A DNA stretch of 64,000 nucleotides from Streptosporangium pseudovulgare (GCF_014648055.1 NZ_BMQJ01000001.1:776741-840740); one strand, 5' to 3'; counted from the stretch's first letter, positions 34,334 through 43,535 are shown. Program-made: numbers and translations. The notes: generated by a model from the letters alone, not told the origin.

Positions 34334-35550
34334 TGGACCTCCTTCGCCGGTCGCATGACCGGAATGTCGTGCTCGACGGCGTCGGCGCCGTGCTCTCCCG
34401 CGCCGGTCTGCGTGCCGGTCTGCGTGCCGATCTCCACGCCGCCGCCTCCGCCGGTGCCGGCCGGTACGGCGTGCGCCCCGTTCGGCGGTTCCCCGGGGCC
34501 GTCCGCGCGTCCTCCGGGACTGTCCGAAAGCTCCCCGGGGCCGTCCGGGACCTCCCCGGAGCCCGCCGGCAGGTCCTCGGGCAGCGCCGGGTCCGGCAGG
34601 ACGTGCACGCACGCGGCCCGGCGCCCCTCCCCGGCGGGCCACAGCTCGATCGGCCGCGACGCGCACGAGGGCAGGGCGACGTCGCAGCGCGGGTGGAAGG
34701 AGCAGCCGGACGGCAGGTGCATGGGGTCGGGCGGGTCACCGGCCAGGCCCCGGGGCGACAGCCGGGAGGCGGGGTCGCCGACCGTGGGGAAGGCCGCCGA
34801 CAGCGCGCGGCTGTAGGGATGGCGGGCGTCGGCGAACACCTCCCGCGAGGGCCCGTGCTCCACCACCTGGCCCGCGTACATGACCGCCAGCCGGTCGCAC
34901 ATGGAGGCCAGGACCGACAGGTCGTGCGAGATCATGATCATGCTGATGCCGTGCTCGGCGATGAGCGAGCGGATCAGTGTGAGCACCTGCGCCTGGATCA
35001 TCACATCCAGCGCGGTCGTCGGCTCGTCGGCGATGATCAGACGCGGCGAGCAGGCCAGCGCCATGGCGATCATCACGCGCTGGCGCTGCCCGCCCGACAG
35101 TTCGTGCGGGTAGTTGCGGCCCCGCCAGGCGGGCAGGCCGACCTGCTCCAGCAGCTCGGCGACCCTGCGCCGGGCCTGGGCGGCGGTGGCCTTGCCGTGC
35201 ACCAGCAACGGCTCGGCGATCTGCTCGTCGATGCGGCGCACCGGGTTCAGGGCGTGCTGCGCCCCCTGGAAGACGACCGACGCCGACGCCCAGCGGACCG
35301 CGCGCAGCCGTCCCCACTTCATGGTGAGGACGTCCTCGCCGTCGAGCAGGATCTCGCCGGTCACCCGGGCGTCGCGGGGCAGCAGCCGCAGCAGGGCCAT
35401 GGCCAGCGTCGACTTGCCCGACCCCGACTCCCCGGCGACGCCGAGGGCCTGGCCGGCCGCGAGGTCCAGGGAGACCCCCCGTACGGCCGGAACCTCGCCG
35501 GAGGCGACCCGGTAGGTCACCGAGACGTCGCGAAGCTGAAGCAGGCTCAT
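34330..35550 (-). CDS. Oligopeptide/nickel-type ABC transporter ATP-binding protein (DppD/OppD-like)
   Basis: A 406-residue ATPase: Walker [22 protein letters not shown]-loop [26 protein letters not shown], Walker [22 protein letters not shown], and the oligopeptide-family CSFHPRC. About 80 C-terminal residues beyond the family domain are Gly/Pro/Asp-rich and repetitive and probably disordered. ATGA overlap with the permease gene upstream and GTGA overlap with the second ATPase downstream. Confidence 0.93.
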   Translation of the reverse strand: MSLLQLRDVSVTYRVASGEVPAVRGVSLDLAAGQALGVAGESGSGKSTLAMALLRLLPRDARVTGEILLDGEDVLTMKWGRLRAVRWASASVVFQGAQHALNPVRRIDEQIAEPLLVHGKATAAQARRRVAELLEQVGLPAWRGRNYPHELSGGQRQRVMIAMALACSPRLIIADEPTTALDVMIQAQVLTLIRSLIAEHGISMIMISHDLSVLASMCDRLAVMYAGQVVEHGPSREVFADARHPYSRALSAAFPTVGDPASRLSPRGLAGDPPDPMHLPSGCSFHPRCDVALPSCASRPIELWPAGEGRRAACVHVLPDPALPEDLPAGSGEVPDGPGELSDSPGGRADGPGEPPNGAHAVPAGTGGGGGVEIGTQTGTQTGAGEHGADAVEHDIPVMRPAKEVQ

Positions 35551-36542
35551 CGGGAAACCCCCCGCAGGCGTGGGTTGAGTACGGCCTCCAGTGCCCGGCC
35601 GCACAGCGTGAACGCCATCACGACCGCGACGATGCACAGACCCGGCGCGAGGATGTACCACCAGGCGCCGGCGGTGGCGGCGCCCCAGTCGTAGGAGCCG
35701 CGCAGCAGGCCGCCCCACGACACCTGGCCGGAGGAGGCGCCGAGGAAGGCCAGCGTCGACTCGGTGACGATGGCGTGCGCCACCTGGAGGGTGGTGTTGG
35801 CCAGCACCAGCGGGGCGACGTTCGGCAGCACGTGGCGGGTCATGACGTGCCAGTGCCCGGCGCCCAGCGCGCGGGACCGCTCGATGTACGGCCTGGCCTC
35901 CACCGACAGCGTCTGCGCCCGGATCTGCCTGGCCGTGGACGCCCAGGACGTCACGCCGATCGCCACGATGATCGTGACGATGCTGCCACCGAGGATGGCC
36001 GCGAGAACCAGGGCCAGCACGAGCGAGGGCAGGACCAGGAACCAGTCGGTGATCCGCATCAGCACGGCGGAGGTCCAGCCTCGGAAGTGGCCGGCCGTGA
36101 TGCCGACCACCGTGCCGATGACCATGCTGAGCAGCGCCGCCAGGAAGCCGACGAGCAGCGAGACCCGCGAGCCCCACAGCACCATCAGCAGGACCGACCG
36201 GCCCGACTCGTCGGTGCCGAACGGGAACTCCAGGCTCGGGGGTGCCATCTTCGCGCCGGTCGCCTGGGTGACGTCGAGTCCGGCGGAGTCGGTGAGCAGC
36301 GGGGTCAGGAGGGCCAGGAGGACGGCCACGATCAGGATCGCCGCGCCGTACAGTCCGGCGCGCTGGCGGCGGTACTCGCGCCAGAAGCGTGCCAGCGCGA
36401 GCCTGCGGCGGGCCCGGGCGAGGCCGGCGGTGTTGACCGCGCCGGCGGCGCCCGCCGTGCTCCCCGCGCCGGTCGTGCTCCCGCCGCCCGGGTTCCCGGT
36501 GCTCCCGGTGCTCCCCGGGTTCGCGGTGTTCGGAGTGCTCAC
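35547..36542 (-). CDS. ABC transporter permease (DppC/OppC-like)
   Basis: A 331-residue membrane protein. The first 45 residues are a Gly/Ser/Ala/Thr tract. Then come helix LYGAAILIVAVLLALLTPLL, an extracytoplasmic loop with FPFGTDESGRSVLLMVLWGS (a DppC hallmark) and the permease core. The ATPase-coupling EAA loop reads YIERSRALGAGHWHVMTRHV. Start is GTG at 36542, overlapping the dppB-like stop. It forms the membrane channel with the neighbouring permease. Confidence 0.92.
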   Translation of the reverse strand: MSTPNTANPGSTGSTGNPGGGSTTGAGSTAGAAGAVNTAGLARARRRLALARFWREYRRQRAGLYGAAILIVAVLLALLTPLLTDSAGLDVTQATGAKMAPPSLEFPFGTDESGRSVLLMVLWGSRVSLLVGFLAALLSMVIGTVVGITAGHFRGWTSAVLMRITDWFLVLPSLVLALVLAAILGGSIVTIIVAIGVTSWASTARQIRAQTLSVEARPYIERSRALGAGHWHVMTRHVLPNVAPLVLANTTLQVAHAIVTESTLAFLGASSGQVSWGGLLRGSYDWGAATAGAWWYILAPGLCIVAVVMAFTLCGRALEAVLNPRLRGVSR

Positions 36543-37594
36543 GCCGACCTCACCCTCGGGTCCAGGACGCGGTAGGCCACGTCGGCGAGCGTGTTCATGA
36601 TGATCACGGCGGTGCACACCACGATGAACGTCCCCTGCATGACGGCGAAATCAGGGCCCTTGATGGCCTCGTAGAACAGCAGGCCCAGGCCCGGCCAGGA
36701 GTAGACGGTCTCCACCGACACCGCCCCGCCGACGACGAAGCCGATGTTGATGAACACCAGCGTGATGGTCGGCAGCAGCGCGTTGGGCACCGCGTGCCGG
36801 CGGCGCACCTGGTCGTCGCGCAGGCCCTTGGCGCGGGCGGTGGTCACGTAGTCCTGGCCGATCTCGTCCAGCAGCGAGGACCGCATGACCAGCAGGTACT
36901 GGGCGTAGACCACGGCGACCAGGGTCAGGCACGGCAGCGTCAGGTGCAGGGCGACGTGCGGGATGTAGGCCAGGCCGTCGGGCGCGTCCACGCCCTCCAT
37001 GCCGCGGGTGGGGAAGATCCCCGGGATCGGGCCGATGCCGGCGGCGAAGACCATCAGCAGCAGCAGGCCGAGCCAGAACGTCGGCACCGACCACAGCACG
37101 AGCGAGACGCCGGTGGACATCCGGTCGAACCGGCTGCCGTGCTTCCACGCCGCCCGGGTGCCCTGCCACAGGCCCAGGCTGACCGAGATGACCAGGCCGG
37201 TGCCGACCAGCACCAGCGTGGGACCCAGCCGCTCGCCGATGAGGTCGAGGACCGGGCGCCGGTACTCGTAGGAGGTGCCGAAGTCCAGGCGCAGGGTCCG
37301 CAGCACGAAGTCGAGGAACTGCTGCATCAGGGGCTTGTCCAGGCCCATCTGGCGGCGCAGCAGGTCGAGCTGGTCCGGGCTGAGCGGCACGTTGCGCGTG
37401 TAGGCGATCGCGGGGTCGCCGGGGATCAGCCGGAACAGGAAGAACGTCGCGACGATGACCATGCCGATGCTGAGCAGGGCCCCGCCGAGTTTCGTCAGCG
37501 CGTAGCGCAGCACCCCCCGATGGGCGCTGCGTTCCATGGCGGGGCCCGCCGCCGCGGTCGCGGCGGCGGGCTCCGTGTCGAGAGGTGCCGTCAT
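36539..37594 (-). CDS. ABC transporter permease (DppB/OppB-like)
   Basis: A 351-residue membrane protein. The N-terminal helix LLSIGMVIVATFFLFRLIPG with GDPA is typical of DppB, followed by LDKPLMQQFLDFVLRTLRLD and FGTSYEYRRPV. The EAA coupling loop is YVTTARAKGLRDDQVRRRHA. The ATG at 37594 lies seven bases after the binding-protein stop, so it is co-translated with it. The reading frame stays open upstream, but that part overlaps the binding protein and is rejected. Confidence 0.92.
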   Translation of the reverse strand: MTAPLDTEPAAATAAAGPAMERSAHRGVLRYALTKLGGALLSIGMVIVATFFLFRLIPGDPAIAYTRNVPLSPDQLDLLRRQMGLDKPLMQQFLDFVLRTLRLDFGTSYEYRRPVLDLIGERLGPTLVLVGTGLVISVSLGLWQGTRAAWKHGSRFDRMSTGVSLVLWSVPTFWLGLLLLMVFAAGIGPIPGIFPTRGMEGVDAPDGLAYIPHVALHLTLPCLTLVAVVYAQYLLVMRSSLLDEIGQDYVTTARAKGLRDDQVRRRHAVPNALLPTITLVFINIGFVVGGAVSVETVYSWPGLGLLFYEAIKGPDFAVMQGTFIVVCTAVIIMNTLADVAYRVLDPRVRSA

Positions 37595-37601
37595 CGAGAC
37601 G

Positions 37602-39458
37602 CTACTCGCGGTCGTCGGTGACGGAACGGCGGCGGCGGCGGGCCAGGAAGAAGCCCAGGGCGCCGATGACCACGACGGCCACGATGCCGCCGATGATCGG
37701 GCCGGTGCTGGAGCCGCCGTCATCGGCGGAACCCGCGGCCGCCGGGGCCGGGGCGTCCAGCGAGTAGATCGGCCAGTGGCCGCTGGCGCCGTAGAAGAGG
37801 CCCTTGTCCTCCGGCATCGGGGTGATGTTGGAGATCCGGTCCTTGCGGTAGCCCTCCAGGTCGTTCTGGTAGTAGAGGGCGATCACCGGGGCGTCGGTGT
37901 AGAGCTGCTTCTCCATCTTCTTGACGATCTCGGTGCGCTTGGCGCGGTCGAGCTCGCTGAGCTGCTCCTGGTAGAGCTTCTCGTAGTCGGGGTTGCAGTA
38001 GAACGACTCGGTGCCGCCGCCGTCGCCGCTGGCCGTGGGCCTGCGGCTGCACAGGTGGGTGGCGAGGATCTCCTCGGGGTCGGGGTTGACCGACCAGCCG
38101 CTGATCGCGATGTCGAACAGGCCGGTGAAGCCGGTCTCCTCGGTGAACTTGGTCGAGTCCAGCTTCCTGGTGGTCAGCGTGATGCCGATCTGCTTGAGCC
38201 AGCCGGTGAGGTACTGGGCGAGCTTCTCCTCGACGGGCAGGTCGGTGTGGATGCTGAACCGCATCTCCAGCTTGCGCTTGCCGTCGGGCATGGTCCGGAC
38301 GCCGTCCGGGCCCTTCTTGTAGCCGGCGTCGTCGAGGATCTTGTTGGCCTTGTCGATGTCGAAGGTGACCTTCTCGTCACCCTCGGCCTGCCAGAAGAAG
38401 TCCTTGTACATCGGCGGGATGATCGACCCGTCGGCGGGCACGGCCAGGCCGTTCTGCACCTGGTCGACCAGGGCCTGCTTGTCGATCGCGTAGTGGATGG
38501 CCTGGCGGACCTTCGGGTCCTTCAGCGCCGGGTGGCCGTCGCCGACCGGCTTGTCGTCGATCGTGGTGGCGCCGTGGTTGATCTGGAGGTAGGCGGCCCG
38601 GCGGCCGTTGCCGTTCCACTGCACGATGTTCGGGTCGCCCTTGAGCGCCTCGTACTGCGGGGCGTCCAGGCGGCCGATCAGGTCGATGTCGCCCTTCTTC
38701 AGGCCGGTGATGGCGGCCTCGGGGTTCTCGTAGAAGACGACGTCCAGCTCGTCGATCTTGGGCTTGCCCCGCCAGTAGTCGGGGTTGGCCTCAAGCCTGA
38801 CGTAGGCGTCCTTCTTGTGCTCGACCGCGATGAAGGGGCCGCTGCCGACGATCGGGTACTGGTCGTTCTGGAACTTGCCGGGGTCGCCGGCCTTCTCCCA
38901 GACGTGCTTGGGCACGATCGGGATGGGGTTGTCCAGCATCGACGCCTGCGGCTTCTTGGTCTTGATGACCAGGGTCCGGTCGTCGGTGGCGGTGACGCTC
39001 TCGAAGTTCTCCACGGCCGGGCCGTTGCCCTGCTTGGCCGCGTCGTTCGTCATGATCGTGTTGAACGTCCACGCGACGTCCTGCGCGGTGACCGGCTGGC
39101 CGTCGGACCACTTGGTGTCGCGGATCTTGAAGGTCCACGTCAGCTTGTCGTCGGAGGTCTCCCACGACTCGGCCAGCTCGGGGCTCGGCTCCAGCGTCTT
39201 GGGGTCGGGGACCGTGAGGTAGCTGTAGATCCACCGGTGGACCGACGAGGAGACCAGCCGGACCGCCAGGAACGGGCTCATCGAGTCGACGGCCTGCGTC
39301 GCGCCGATGCGGACGATCTTCTTTCCGGCCGCGGGAGCCTTCTGCTGTACGGTCTGCGCCCGAGTGGCCTGTGTCTGCGCCTGCCCTTGCGCAGCGGGGA
39401 GTGTGGCCACCACCAGCGCCACGCCCAGCGCCGCGAGGCGCCCGCCCAATCTGGTCAT
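37602..39458 (-). CDS. Peptide/nickel-type ABC substrate-binding protein with C-terminal membrane anchor
   Basis: A 618-residue family 5 extracellular solute-binding protein. The signal-peptide-like N-terminus (MTRLGGRLAALGVALVVATL) lacks a lipobox cysteine. The mature part has family landmarks: LEPSPELAESWETSDDKLTW, DGQPVTAQDVAWTF, GSGPFIAVEHKKDAYVRLEA and PKVRQAIHYAIDK. Near residue 590 a Gly/Ser spacer leads to helix PIIGGIVAVVVIGALGFFLA and a basic RRRRR tail, so the protein seems tethered by its C-terminus rather than by lipid. It is the first gene of the importer operon. The actual cargo (peptide, nickel, other) is unknown. Confidence 0.92.
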   Translation of the reverse strand: MTRLGGRLAALGVALVVATLPAAQGQAQTQATRAQTVQQKAPAAGKKIVRIGATQAVDSMSPFLAVRLVSSSVHRWIYSYLTVPDPKTLEPSPELAESWETSDDKLTWTFKIRDTKWSDGQPVTAQDVAWTFNTIMTNDAAKQGNGPAVENFESVTATDDRTLVIKTKKPQASMLDNPIPIVPKHVWEKAGDPGKFQNDQYPIVGSGPFIAVEHKKDAYVRLEANPDYWRGKPKIDELDVVFYENPEAAITGLKKGDIDLIGRLDAPQYEALKGDPNIVQWNGNGRRAAYLQINHGATTIDDKPVGDGHPALKDPKVRQAIHYAIDKQALVDQVQNGLAVPADGSIIPPMYKDFFWQAEGDEKVTFDIDKANKILDDAGYKKGPDGVRTMPDGKRKLEMRFSIHTDLPVEEKLAQYLTGWLKQIGITLTTRKLDSTKFTEETGFTGLFDIAISGWSVNPDPEEILATHLCSRRPTASGDGGGTESFYCNPDYEKLYQEQLSELDRAKRTEIVKKMEKQLYTDAPVIALYYQNDLEGYRKDRISNITPMPEDKGLFYGASGHWPIYSLDAPAPAAAGSADDGGSSTGPIIGGIVAVVVIGALGFFLARRRRRSVTDDRE

Positions 39459-39826
39459 CGTTTCTGTCCCACCTTCGAACCGGTGAATCGTTGTAGAAGA
39501 AGGCACACCATAGGGACGGCGCGTGTCAACGAATGGTGGAAGATTGTTTCACTCTCGTTTCCTGGCGTGATATTTCTTTTCAGTCACGGCCCGAACCCCC
39601 GGTGAGACGGGGCTTGACGGCGCACGGGTGGCTGTGGGAAGCGGCGGCGGACGGTCCGGAAAGGGCGTTCGACGAAGTCCGGAAGGGGTGCCCCGCACGG
39701 CCGGGAAGCGCACCGGAGGCGGCTCCGCGTCCTCCCGGCGCGGCCCTCACGCCGCGGCCCTCGCACCCTCCCGGCGGATCGGGAGGCGGGGCGGAGCGGC
39801 ATGGACGATGAAGCCGCCGGTACGGC
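39459..39826. other. Divergent intergenic region with importer operon promoter
   Basis: About 370 bases between the binding-protein gene (minus) and an SDR (plus). A TTGACA hexamer on the minus strand at 39529-39524 is 65 bases before the importer start and could be a -35 element, although no good -10 follows at 17 bases. The 39530-39590 part is AT-rich for this window. No gene is accepted here. Confidence 0.35.
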
Positions 39827-40600
39827 ATGCTGCAGAACATGACTCTGTTCTCCGTGGAAGGCAAGACGGTCGTCGTCACCGGCGGCTCCCGGGGCATCGG
39901 CCGAATGATCGCGGCGGGCTTCGTGCAGGCCGGGGCCACCGTCTACATCTCCTCGCGCAAGGCCGCCGAGGCGGAGAAGACCGCCGCCGAGTTGGGTTGC
40001 GTCGCCGTACCGGCCGACCTGTCCACCGAGGACGGCGCCGCCGCGCTGACGGAGGCGGTCTCGGCGCGCGAGTCGCGGCTGGACGTTCTGGTCAACAACG
40101 CCGGCGCCACCTGGGGGGCGCCCCTTGAGGAGTATCCCGAGGCGGCCTTCGACAAGCTCTGGGGGATCAACGTCAAGGGCGTGTTCGGCCTGACCCGGCG
40201 GTTCCTGCCGCTGCTGCGCGCCGCCGCGAGCCCCGGCGACCCGGCCAGGGTGATCAACGTCGGCTCTGTGGACGGCATCCGCGTCCCGGCCATGGAGACC
40301 TACGCCTACTCGGCGACCAAGGCGGCCGTCCACATGCTGACCCGGCACCTGGCCCAGCGGCTCGCCGCCGACTCGATCACGGTCAACGCCATCGCGCCCG
40401 GGCCGTTCGAGTCGAAGATGATGGCGTTCGCGCTGAACGACCCGGCGACCCGCTCGGCGGTCGAGTCGCACGTGCCGCTCGGCCGGATCGGCACCCCCGA
40501 GGACATGGCCGGGACCGCGATCTTCCTCGCCTCGCGGGCGGGGGCCTACCTGACCGGGACGGTCATCCCGGTGGACGGCGGGATCACCGCGCACGGCTGA
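39827..40600 (+). CDS. Short-chain dehydrogenase/reductase
   Basis: A 257-residue classical SDR: TVVVTGGSRGIGRMIAAGFV, NNAGATWGAPLEEYP, NVGSVDGI, YAYSATKAAVHMLTRHLAQR (catalytic Tyr-x3-Lys), NAIAPGPFESKMMAF and LTGTVIPVDGGITAHG. The GSRG-I-G motif and following basic residues suggest NADP(H); it resembles RhlG/3-oxoacyl reductase-type enzymes. It is monocistronic, ending at a 15-bp hairpin. The start may be the ATG at 39827 or the one four codons later. Substrate unknown. Confidence 0.9.
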   Translation: MLQNMTLFSVEGKTVVVTGGSRGIGRMIAAGFVQAGATVYISSRKAAEAEKTAAELGCVAVPADLSTEDGAAALTEAVSARESRLDVLVNNAGATWGAPLEEYPEAAFDKLWGINVKGVFGLTRRFLPLLRAAASPGDPARVINVGSVDGIRVPAMETYAYSATKAAVHMLTRHLAQRLAADSITVNAIAPGPFESKMMAFALNDPATRSAVESHVPLGRIGTPEDMAGTAIFLASRAGAYLTGTVIPVDGGITAHG

Positions 40601-40640
40601 CCCGCTCCCGCCGCCGGCGACGATGCCGAGACGAGCCCCG

Positions 40641-40678
40641 TACGGCGTGCGCCCCACTGCGCCGGGGCGCACGCCGTA
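40641..40678. terminator. Intrinsic bidirectional terminator hairpin
   Basis: Perfect 15-bp stem, 40641-40655 (tacggcgtgcgcccc) with 40664-40678, loop of eight bases. It lies between the SDR and the convergent ATP-grasp gene and can serve both. Confidence 0.8.
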
Positions 40679-40785
40679 TCGGTTCCCTCCCCGGACGGCT
40701 CGCGCGCCGTACCGGCTCCTCCTCGGACGGCTCGCGCGCCACGTCGAGCCTTCCCGTCAGGACCGCGCGGGGCGCGGCGGGCGGG

Positions 40786-41628
40786 TCAGATCGCGTCGGC
40801 GAGGGCGCGGGCGAGGCGCTCGGCGGCGCCGGGCGCGTAGCGCAGGAACAGGTAGGGCTCGGTCAGCTCCAGCTCGATGAGGACCGGGGTCCCGTCGGCC
40901 AGGCGGACCATGTCGACGCGGGCGTAGAGCAGGTCCGGCAGCTCACCGAGCACCCGTTCGGCCAACGCGACCTGGTCGGCCGCGGGGTCGCGCAGCTCGG
41001 CCCGGCTGTTCTGCCGATCGGTGGCGGACCCGGCGGTCAGCGCCGCGCTGCGCCGTACGGCGTGGCTGAACCGGCCGCCGAAGTACACCAGCGAGGTCTC
41101 CCCCTCGGCCTCGACCATGTCCAGGTACGGCTGGACCATCGCGGTCCGGCCCTCGGCGGCGATCCGGGCGGCGTGGGCCTCGGCCTTGCCGCGGTCGCCG
41201 GTCCTGATCGTGTCGCGCGCCCCGGCCGAGACGGCGGGCTTGACCACGTACTCGTCCAGGGCCGGCAGGTCGGGCGTCTCCCCCGGCCCGACCCAGTGAG
41301 TCGGGATGAAGGGCGCGTCCAGGTCCCGCATGTAGGTCTTGTCGGTGTTGCGCTCCAGCACGGCGGCCGGGTTCAGCAGCCGGGTGACCCGCTCGACGCG
41401 ACGGGCCCAGCCGAGGAACTCCTCGCGGCGGTCGATGTAGTCCCAGGGGGAACGGACCACGACGGCGTCGAAGCCGGCCCAGTCCGCCTCGGGGTCGTCC
41501 CAGCGCACGACGCGCCCGGCGATCCCGGCCTCGGCCCAGGCCGCGAGAGCGGTCTCCTTCTCGTCGTCCATCCCGTCCGGGTCGGCGAATGTCACATAGG
41601 CCGCGGAAACGCTCACTTGATGCCCCAT
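40786..41628 (-). CDS. ATP-grasp domain protein (RimK/DcsG-like)
   Basis: A 280-residue protein. Recognisable are the N-terminal VVVRSPWDYIDRREEFLGWA, the nucleotide-binding EYVVKPAVSAGARDTIR, MVQPYLDMVEAEGETSLVYF, and the metal-binding C-terminal VLIELELTEPYLFL. This arrangement matches small ATP-grasp ligases related to the cycloserine-pathway protein DcsG, which join a carboxylate to an amine or similar group. The ATG at 41628 has no good ribosome site; a GTG at 41616 with GGGG upstream is a likely alternative. Substrate unknown; no biosynthetic partners are adjacent. Confidence 0.78.
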   Translation of the reverse strand: MGHQVSVSAAYVTFADPDGMDDEKETALAAWAEAGIAGRVVRWDDPEADWAGFDAVVVRSPWDYIDRREEFLGWARRVERVTRLLNPAAVLERNTDKTYMRDLDAPFIPTHWVGPGETPDLPALDEYVVKPAVSAGARDTIRTGDRGKAEAHAARIAAEGRTAMVQPYLDMVEAEGETSLVYFGGRFSHAVRRSAALTAGSATDRQNSRAELRDPAADQVALAERVLGELPDLLYARVDMVRLADGTPVLIELELTEPYLFLRYAPGAAERLARALADAI

Positions 41629-41767
41629 ACGTAAGTGATCAAAGAATCATATGAACATTACATAAAACGGAGCATTTCCACAGAATTGGTGACGCCTAGG
41701 CCGGAAGGCGGCAGAGACCACCGACGGGTACGGCCTGGGCCGGAAGGCTGCGTTCGCCGAGTCCGGA

Positions 41768-42763
41768 TCAGCTCTTGGGGAGCGTGCCCAGGGCCTGGGC
41801 GACGATGGTCGCGGTGTCGGCGATGGCCTGGTTGTCGTTGGTCGCCTTGGCGGCCCGGCGGGTGGTGTAGATCGCCATGACCAGCGGGGCCTTGGCCTTC
41901 TCCGGCCAGACGACGGCGATGTCGTTCGTCGCGCCGTGGTACGAGCTCGCGCCGGTCTTGTCGCCGACGGTCCAGGTCTTGGGCAGCCCGGCGCGGATGC
42001 GCTTGTCACCGGTCTTGTTCGCGCGCAGCCATCCGTTCAGCCGCGCCCGGTCCTTGGCGTTCAGCGCGTCGCCGAGCGTCAGCTCGCGCAGGTCGGCCGC
42101 GATGGCCGCCGGGGTGGTGGTGTCCCGCTTCTCCTTGGGACTCCAGATGTTCAGCTCGGTCTCCCAGCGGTCCAGGCGGGAGATCGGGTCCTTGAGGGTG
42201 CGGAAGTACCGGGTGAGTCCGGCCGGGCCGCCGATCTGCTTCAGCAGCATGTTGCCGGCCGTGTTGTCGCTCTCGGTGATGGCCGCGTCGCACAGCTCGG
42301 CGACGGTCAGCCCGTCCTCCACGTGGTCCTCGGTGACCGGCGAGTTCTCCTTCACCTCGTCCTGCGTCCAGTGGACGACCTTGTCCATCAGACCGGGTTC
42401 GGTCGTACGGGCCTTCTGCAGCACCGCGGCGGCGGCCACCGCCTTGAATGTGGACAGCAGCGGGAAACGCTCCCCGGCCCGGTAGGTGATCTTCTTACCG
42501 GTGGCCGTGTCGACGGCGTAGACGCCGATGCGACCGTCGAACGACGCCTCCAGCGCGCGCAGCCGCCGGCCGGCCTCGGCCTGGCCGGACGGCGCGGCGG
42601 CCTGCCGGACCTGCGCCGTCGGTGCGTGGACGGCCGCGGCGGGGGTCTGGACGGCCGCCGTGGCCGTGCCCGGGCCGTAGATCGTGCCACCCGCCAGAAC
42701 GGAGACGGTCAGCGCGGCGGCCTTCAACGCCGCGGGGAAACGCCGGGTGTGCAGGGGTCGCAT
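41768..42763 (-). CDS. Class A beta-lactamase
   Basis: A 331-residue secreted serine hydrolase with every class A motif: Ser104-Thr-Phe-Lys107 (nucleophile), Ser165-Asp-Asn167, the omega-loop Glu201-Thr-Glu-Leu-Asn205 and Lys269-Thr-Gly271. A signal peptide with a hydrophobic stretch (AALKAAALTVSVLAGGTIYG) probably ends near Ala37. An Ala/Pro/Gln-rich linker (38-62) precedes the catalytic domain. The enzyme hydrolyses beta-lactam rings outside the cell. Intrinsic beta-lactamases are common in actinomycetes; nothing suggests recent transfer. Confidence 0.95.
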   Translation of the reverse strand: MRPLHTRRFPAALKAAALTVSVLAGGTIYGPGTATAAVQTPAAAVHAPTAQVRQAAAPSGQAEAGRRLRALEASFDGRIGVYAVDTATGKKITYRAGERFPLLSTFKAVAAAAVLQKARTTEPGLMDKVVHWTQDEVKENSPVTEDHVEDGLTVAELCDAAITESDNTAGNMLLKQIGGPAGLTRYFRTLKDPISRLDRWETELNIWSPKEKRDTTTPAAIAADLRELTLGDALNAKDRARLNGWLRANKTGDKRIRAGLPKTWTVGDKTGASSYHGATNDIAVVWPEKAKAPLVMAIYTTRRAAKATNDNQAIADTATIVAQALGTLPKS

Positions 42764-43156
42764 TCCGCGTCCTTAGCTCTCGACAACAACGGAGCTGCGA
42801 GCACACCAGAGGGGATCGGTGGATGTCCAATATTCGTATGACCGCGACATCGATACCGCGATCGATATGAAAGCAGGTCAAGGCCACCACAAAGACGATC
42901 ATGGATGGCCGGAGCGGCGCGGTTCCCGCGGCGTGCCCTCGGCCCATCCAGCTCCGGCAGGCGGCCCGTCCGCCGCGGACCCCGGCCCGGGAGGCGCGGA
43001 GACGGCGGGGCGGGGCCGGGACCGGGACCGGGACCGGCCGGACGGCCCTCGCCCGACCTCCTCGCGGAAGCGAACCGGGGAAGACAAACGGGGTGGGGGT
43101 ATGTTACAGTCTCGCCCGAAGATACCCCCTGGGGGTACAAGAGAAGGAGGACGGAC
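42764..43156. other. Divergent intergenic region (beta-lactamase / copper chaperone)
   Basis: About 390 bases. Near the beta-lactamase, an inverted repeat TCGAT-ACCGCG-ATCGA is at 42850-42865, about 90 bases before its start, and may be an operator. Near the chaperone a CsoR-type palindrome is annotated separately. The middle (42900-43080) is GC-rich with no accepted gene. Confidence 0.45.
43123..43137. promoter_or_regulatory. CsoR-type copper operator
   Basis: TACCCCCTGGGGGTA is a perfect 15-bp palindrome about a central T, 20 bases before the chaperone start. It matches the ACCCC-N-GGGGT core bound by CsoR copper-sensing repressors. A TATGTT/TACAGT promoter-like element lies just upstream at 43100-43110, so the site would sit over the transcription start. 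Confidence 0.8.
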
Positions 43157-43432
43157 ATGTGCACTGCGTGCGCGTGCGGCACGGAGACCGCTCGGACCGA
43201 GGCGCCCGCTGAGGCGGGCACGGCGGACGGCAGGACCTATTCGGTGAGCGGGATGACCTGCGGACATTGCGTCTCGTCGGTCTCCGGCGAGATCGGCAAG
43301 GTCGGCGGTGTCACCGGCGTGGCCGTCGATCTCCCCACCGGTTCGGTCACCGTCAACGGCTCGGGATTCACCGACGAGGAGATCCGCGCCGCGGTGGAGC
43401 AGGCGGGCTACGCGCTGGCGAGCCGGTCCTAG
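43157..43432 (+). CDS. Copper chaperone, heavy-metal-associated domain (CopZ-like)
   Basis: A 91-residue protein with the metal-binding loop SGMTCGHCVSSV (Cys35 and Cys38) and the usual beta-alpha-beta-beta-alpha-beta pattern ending RAAVEQAGYALAS. It carries Cu(I) to a P-type ATPase in the cytoplasm. Unusually, 25 extra N-terminal residues begin MCTACACG, adding three cysteines. AAGGAGG gives a strong ribosome site. A CsoR-like operator upstream predicts induction by copper. No copA or csoR gene is in the window. Confidence 0.93.
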   Translation: MCTACACGTETARTEAPAEAGTADGRTYSVSGMTCGHCVSSVSGEIGKVGGVTGVAVDLPTGSVTVNGSGFTDEEIRAAVEQAGYALASRS

Positions 43433-43455
43433 AGGGGCGGGTCCCGGAAGAAGGC

Positions 43456-43485
43456 GGTGGGCGTGCACCGGCATGCACGCCCACC
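43456..43485 (+). terminator. Terminator hairpin after the copper chaperone
   Basis: A perfect 12-bp stem (43456-43467 ggtgggcgtgca with 43474-43485) and a six-base loop, 24 bases after the chaperone stop. Confidence 0.75.
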
Positions 43486-43535
43486 CGCCCGAAGCCCTCG
43501 TTCATCGCCGCCTTCGGAGCCGGCCGCCGATCGGC

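Noticed and set aside
37594-37723. Longer N-terminus of the DppB-like permease
   Set aside because: It would overlap the binding-protein gene by over 100 bases and is Ser/Ala/Pro low complexity; the ATG at 37594 directly follows the upstream stop.
39506-39529. TTGACA with TATGGT as a full promoter for the importer
   Set aside because: The two hexamers are only 11 bases apart, too close for a sigma-70-type promoter; only the -35-like hexamer is noted.
39533-39811. 92-codon plus-strand frame before the SDR
   Set aside because: No ribosome site; it lies in the shared promoter region and its second half is low complexity.
41768-42763. Beta-lactamase as a recently acquired resistance gene
   Set aside because: Composition resembles its neighbours and there is no insertion sequence or integron nearby; intrinsic actinomycete enzyme is simpler.
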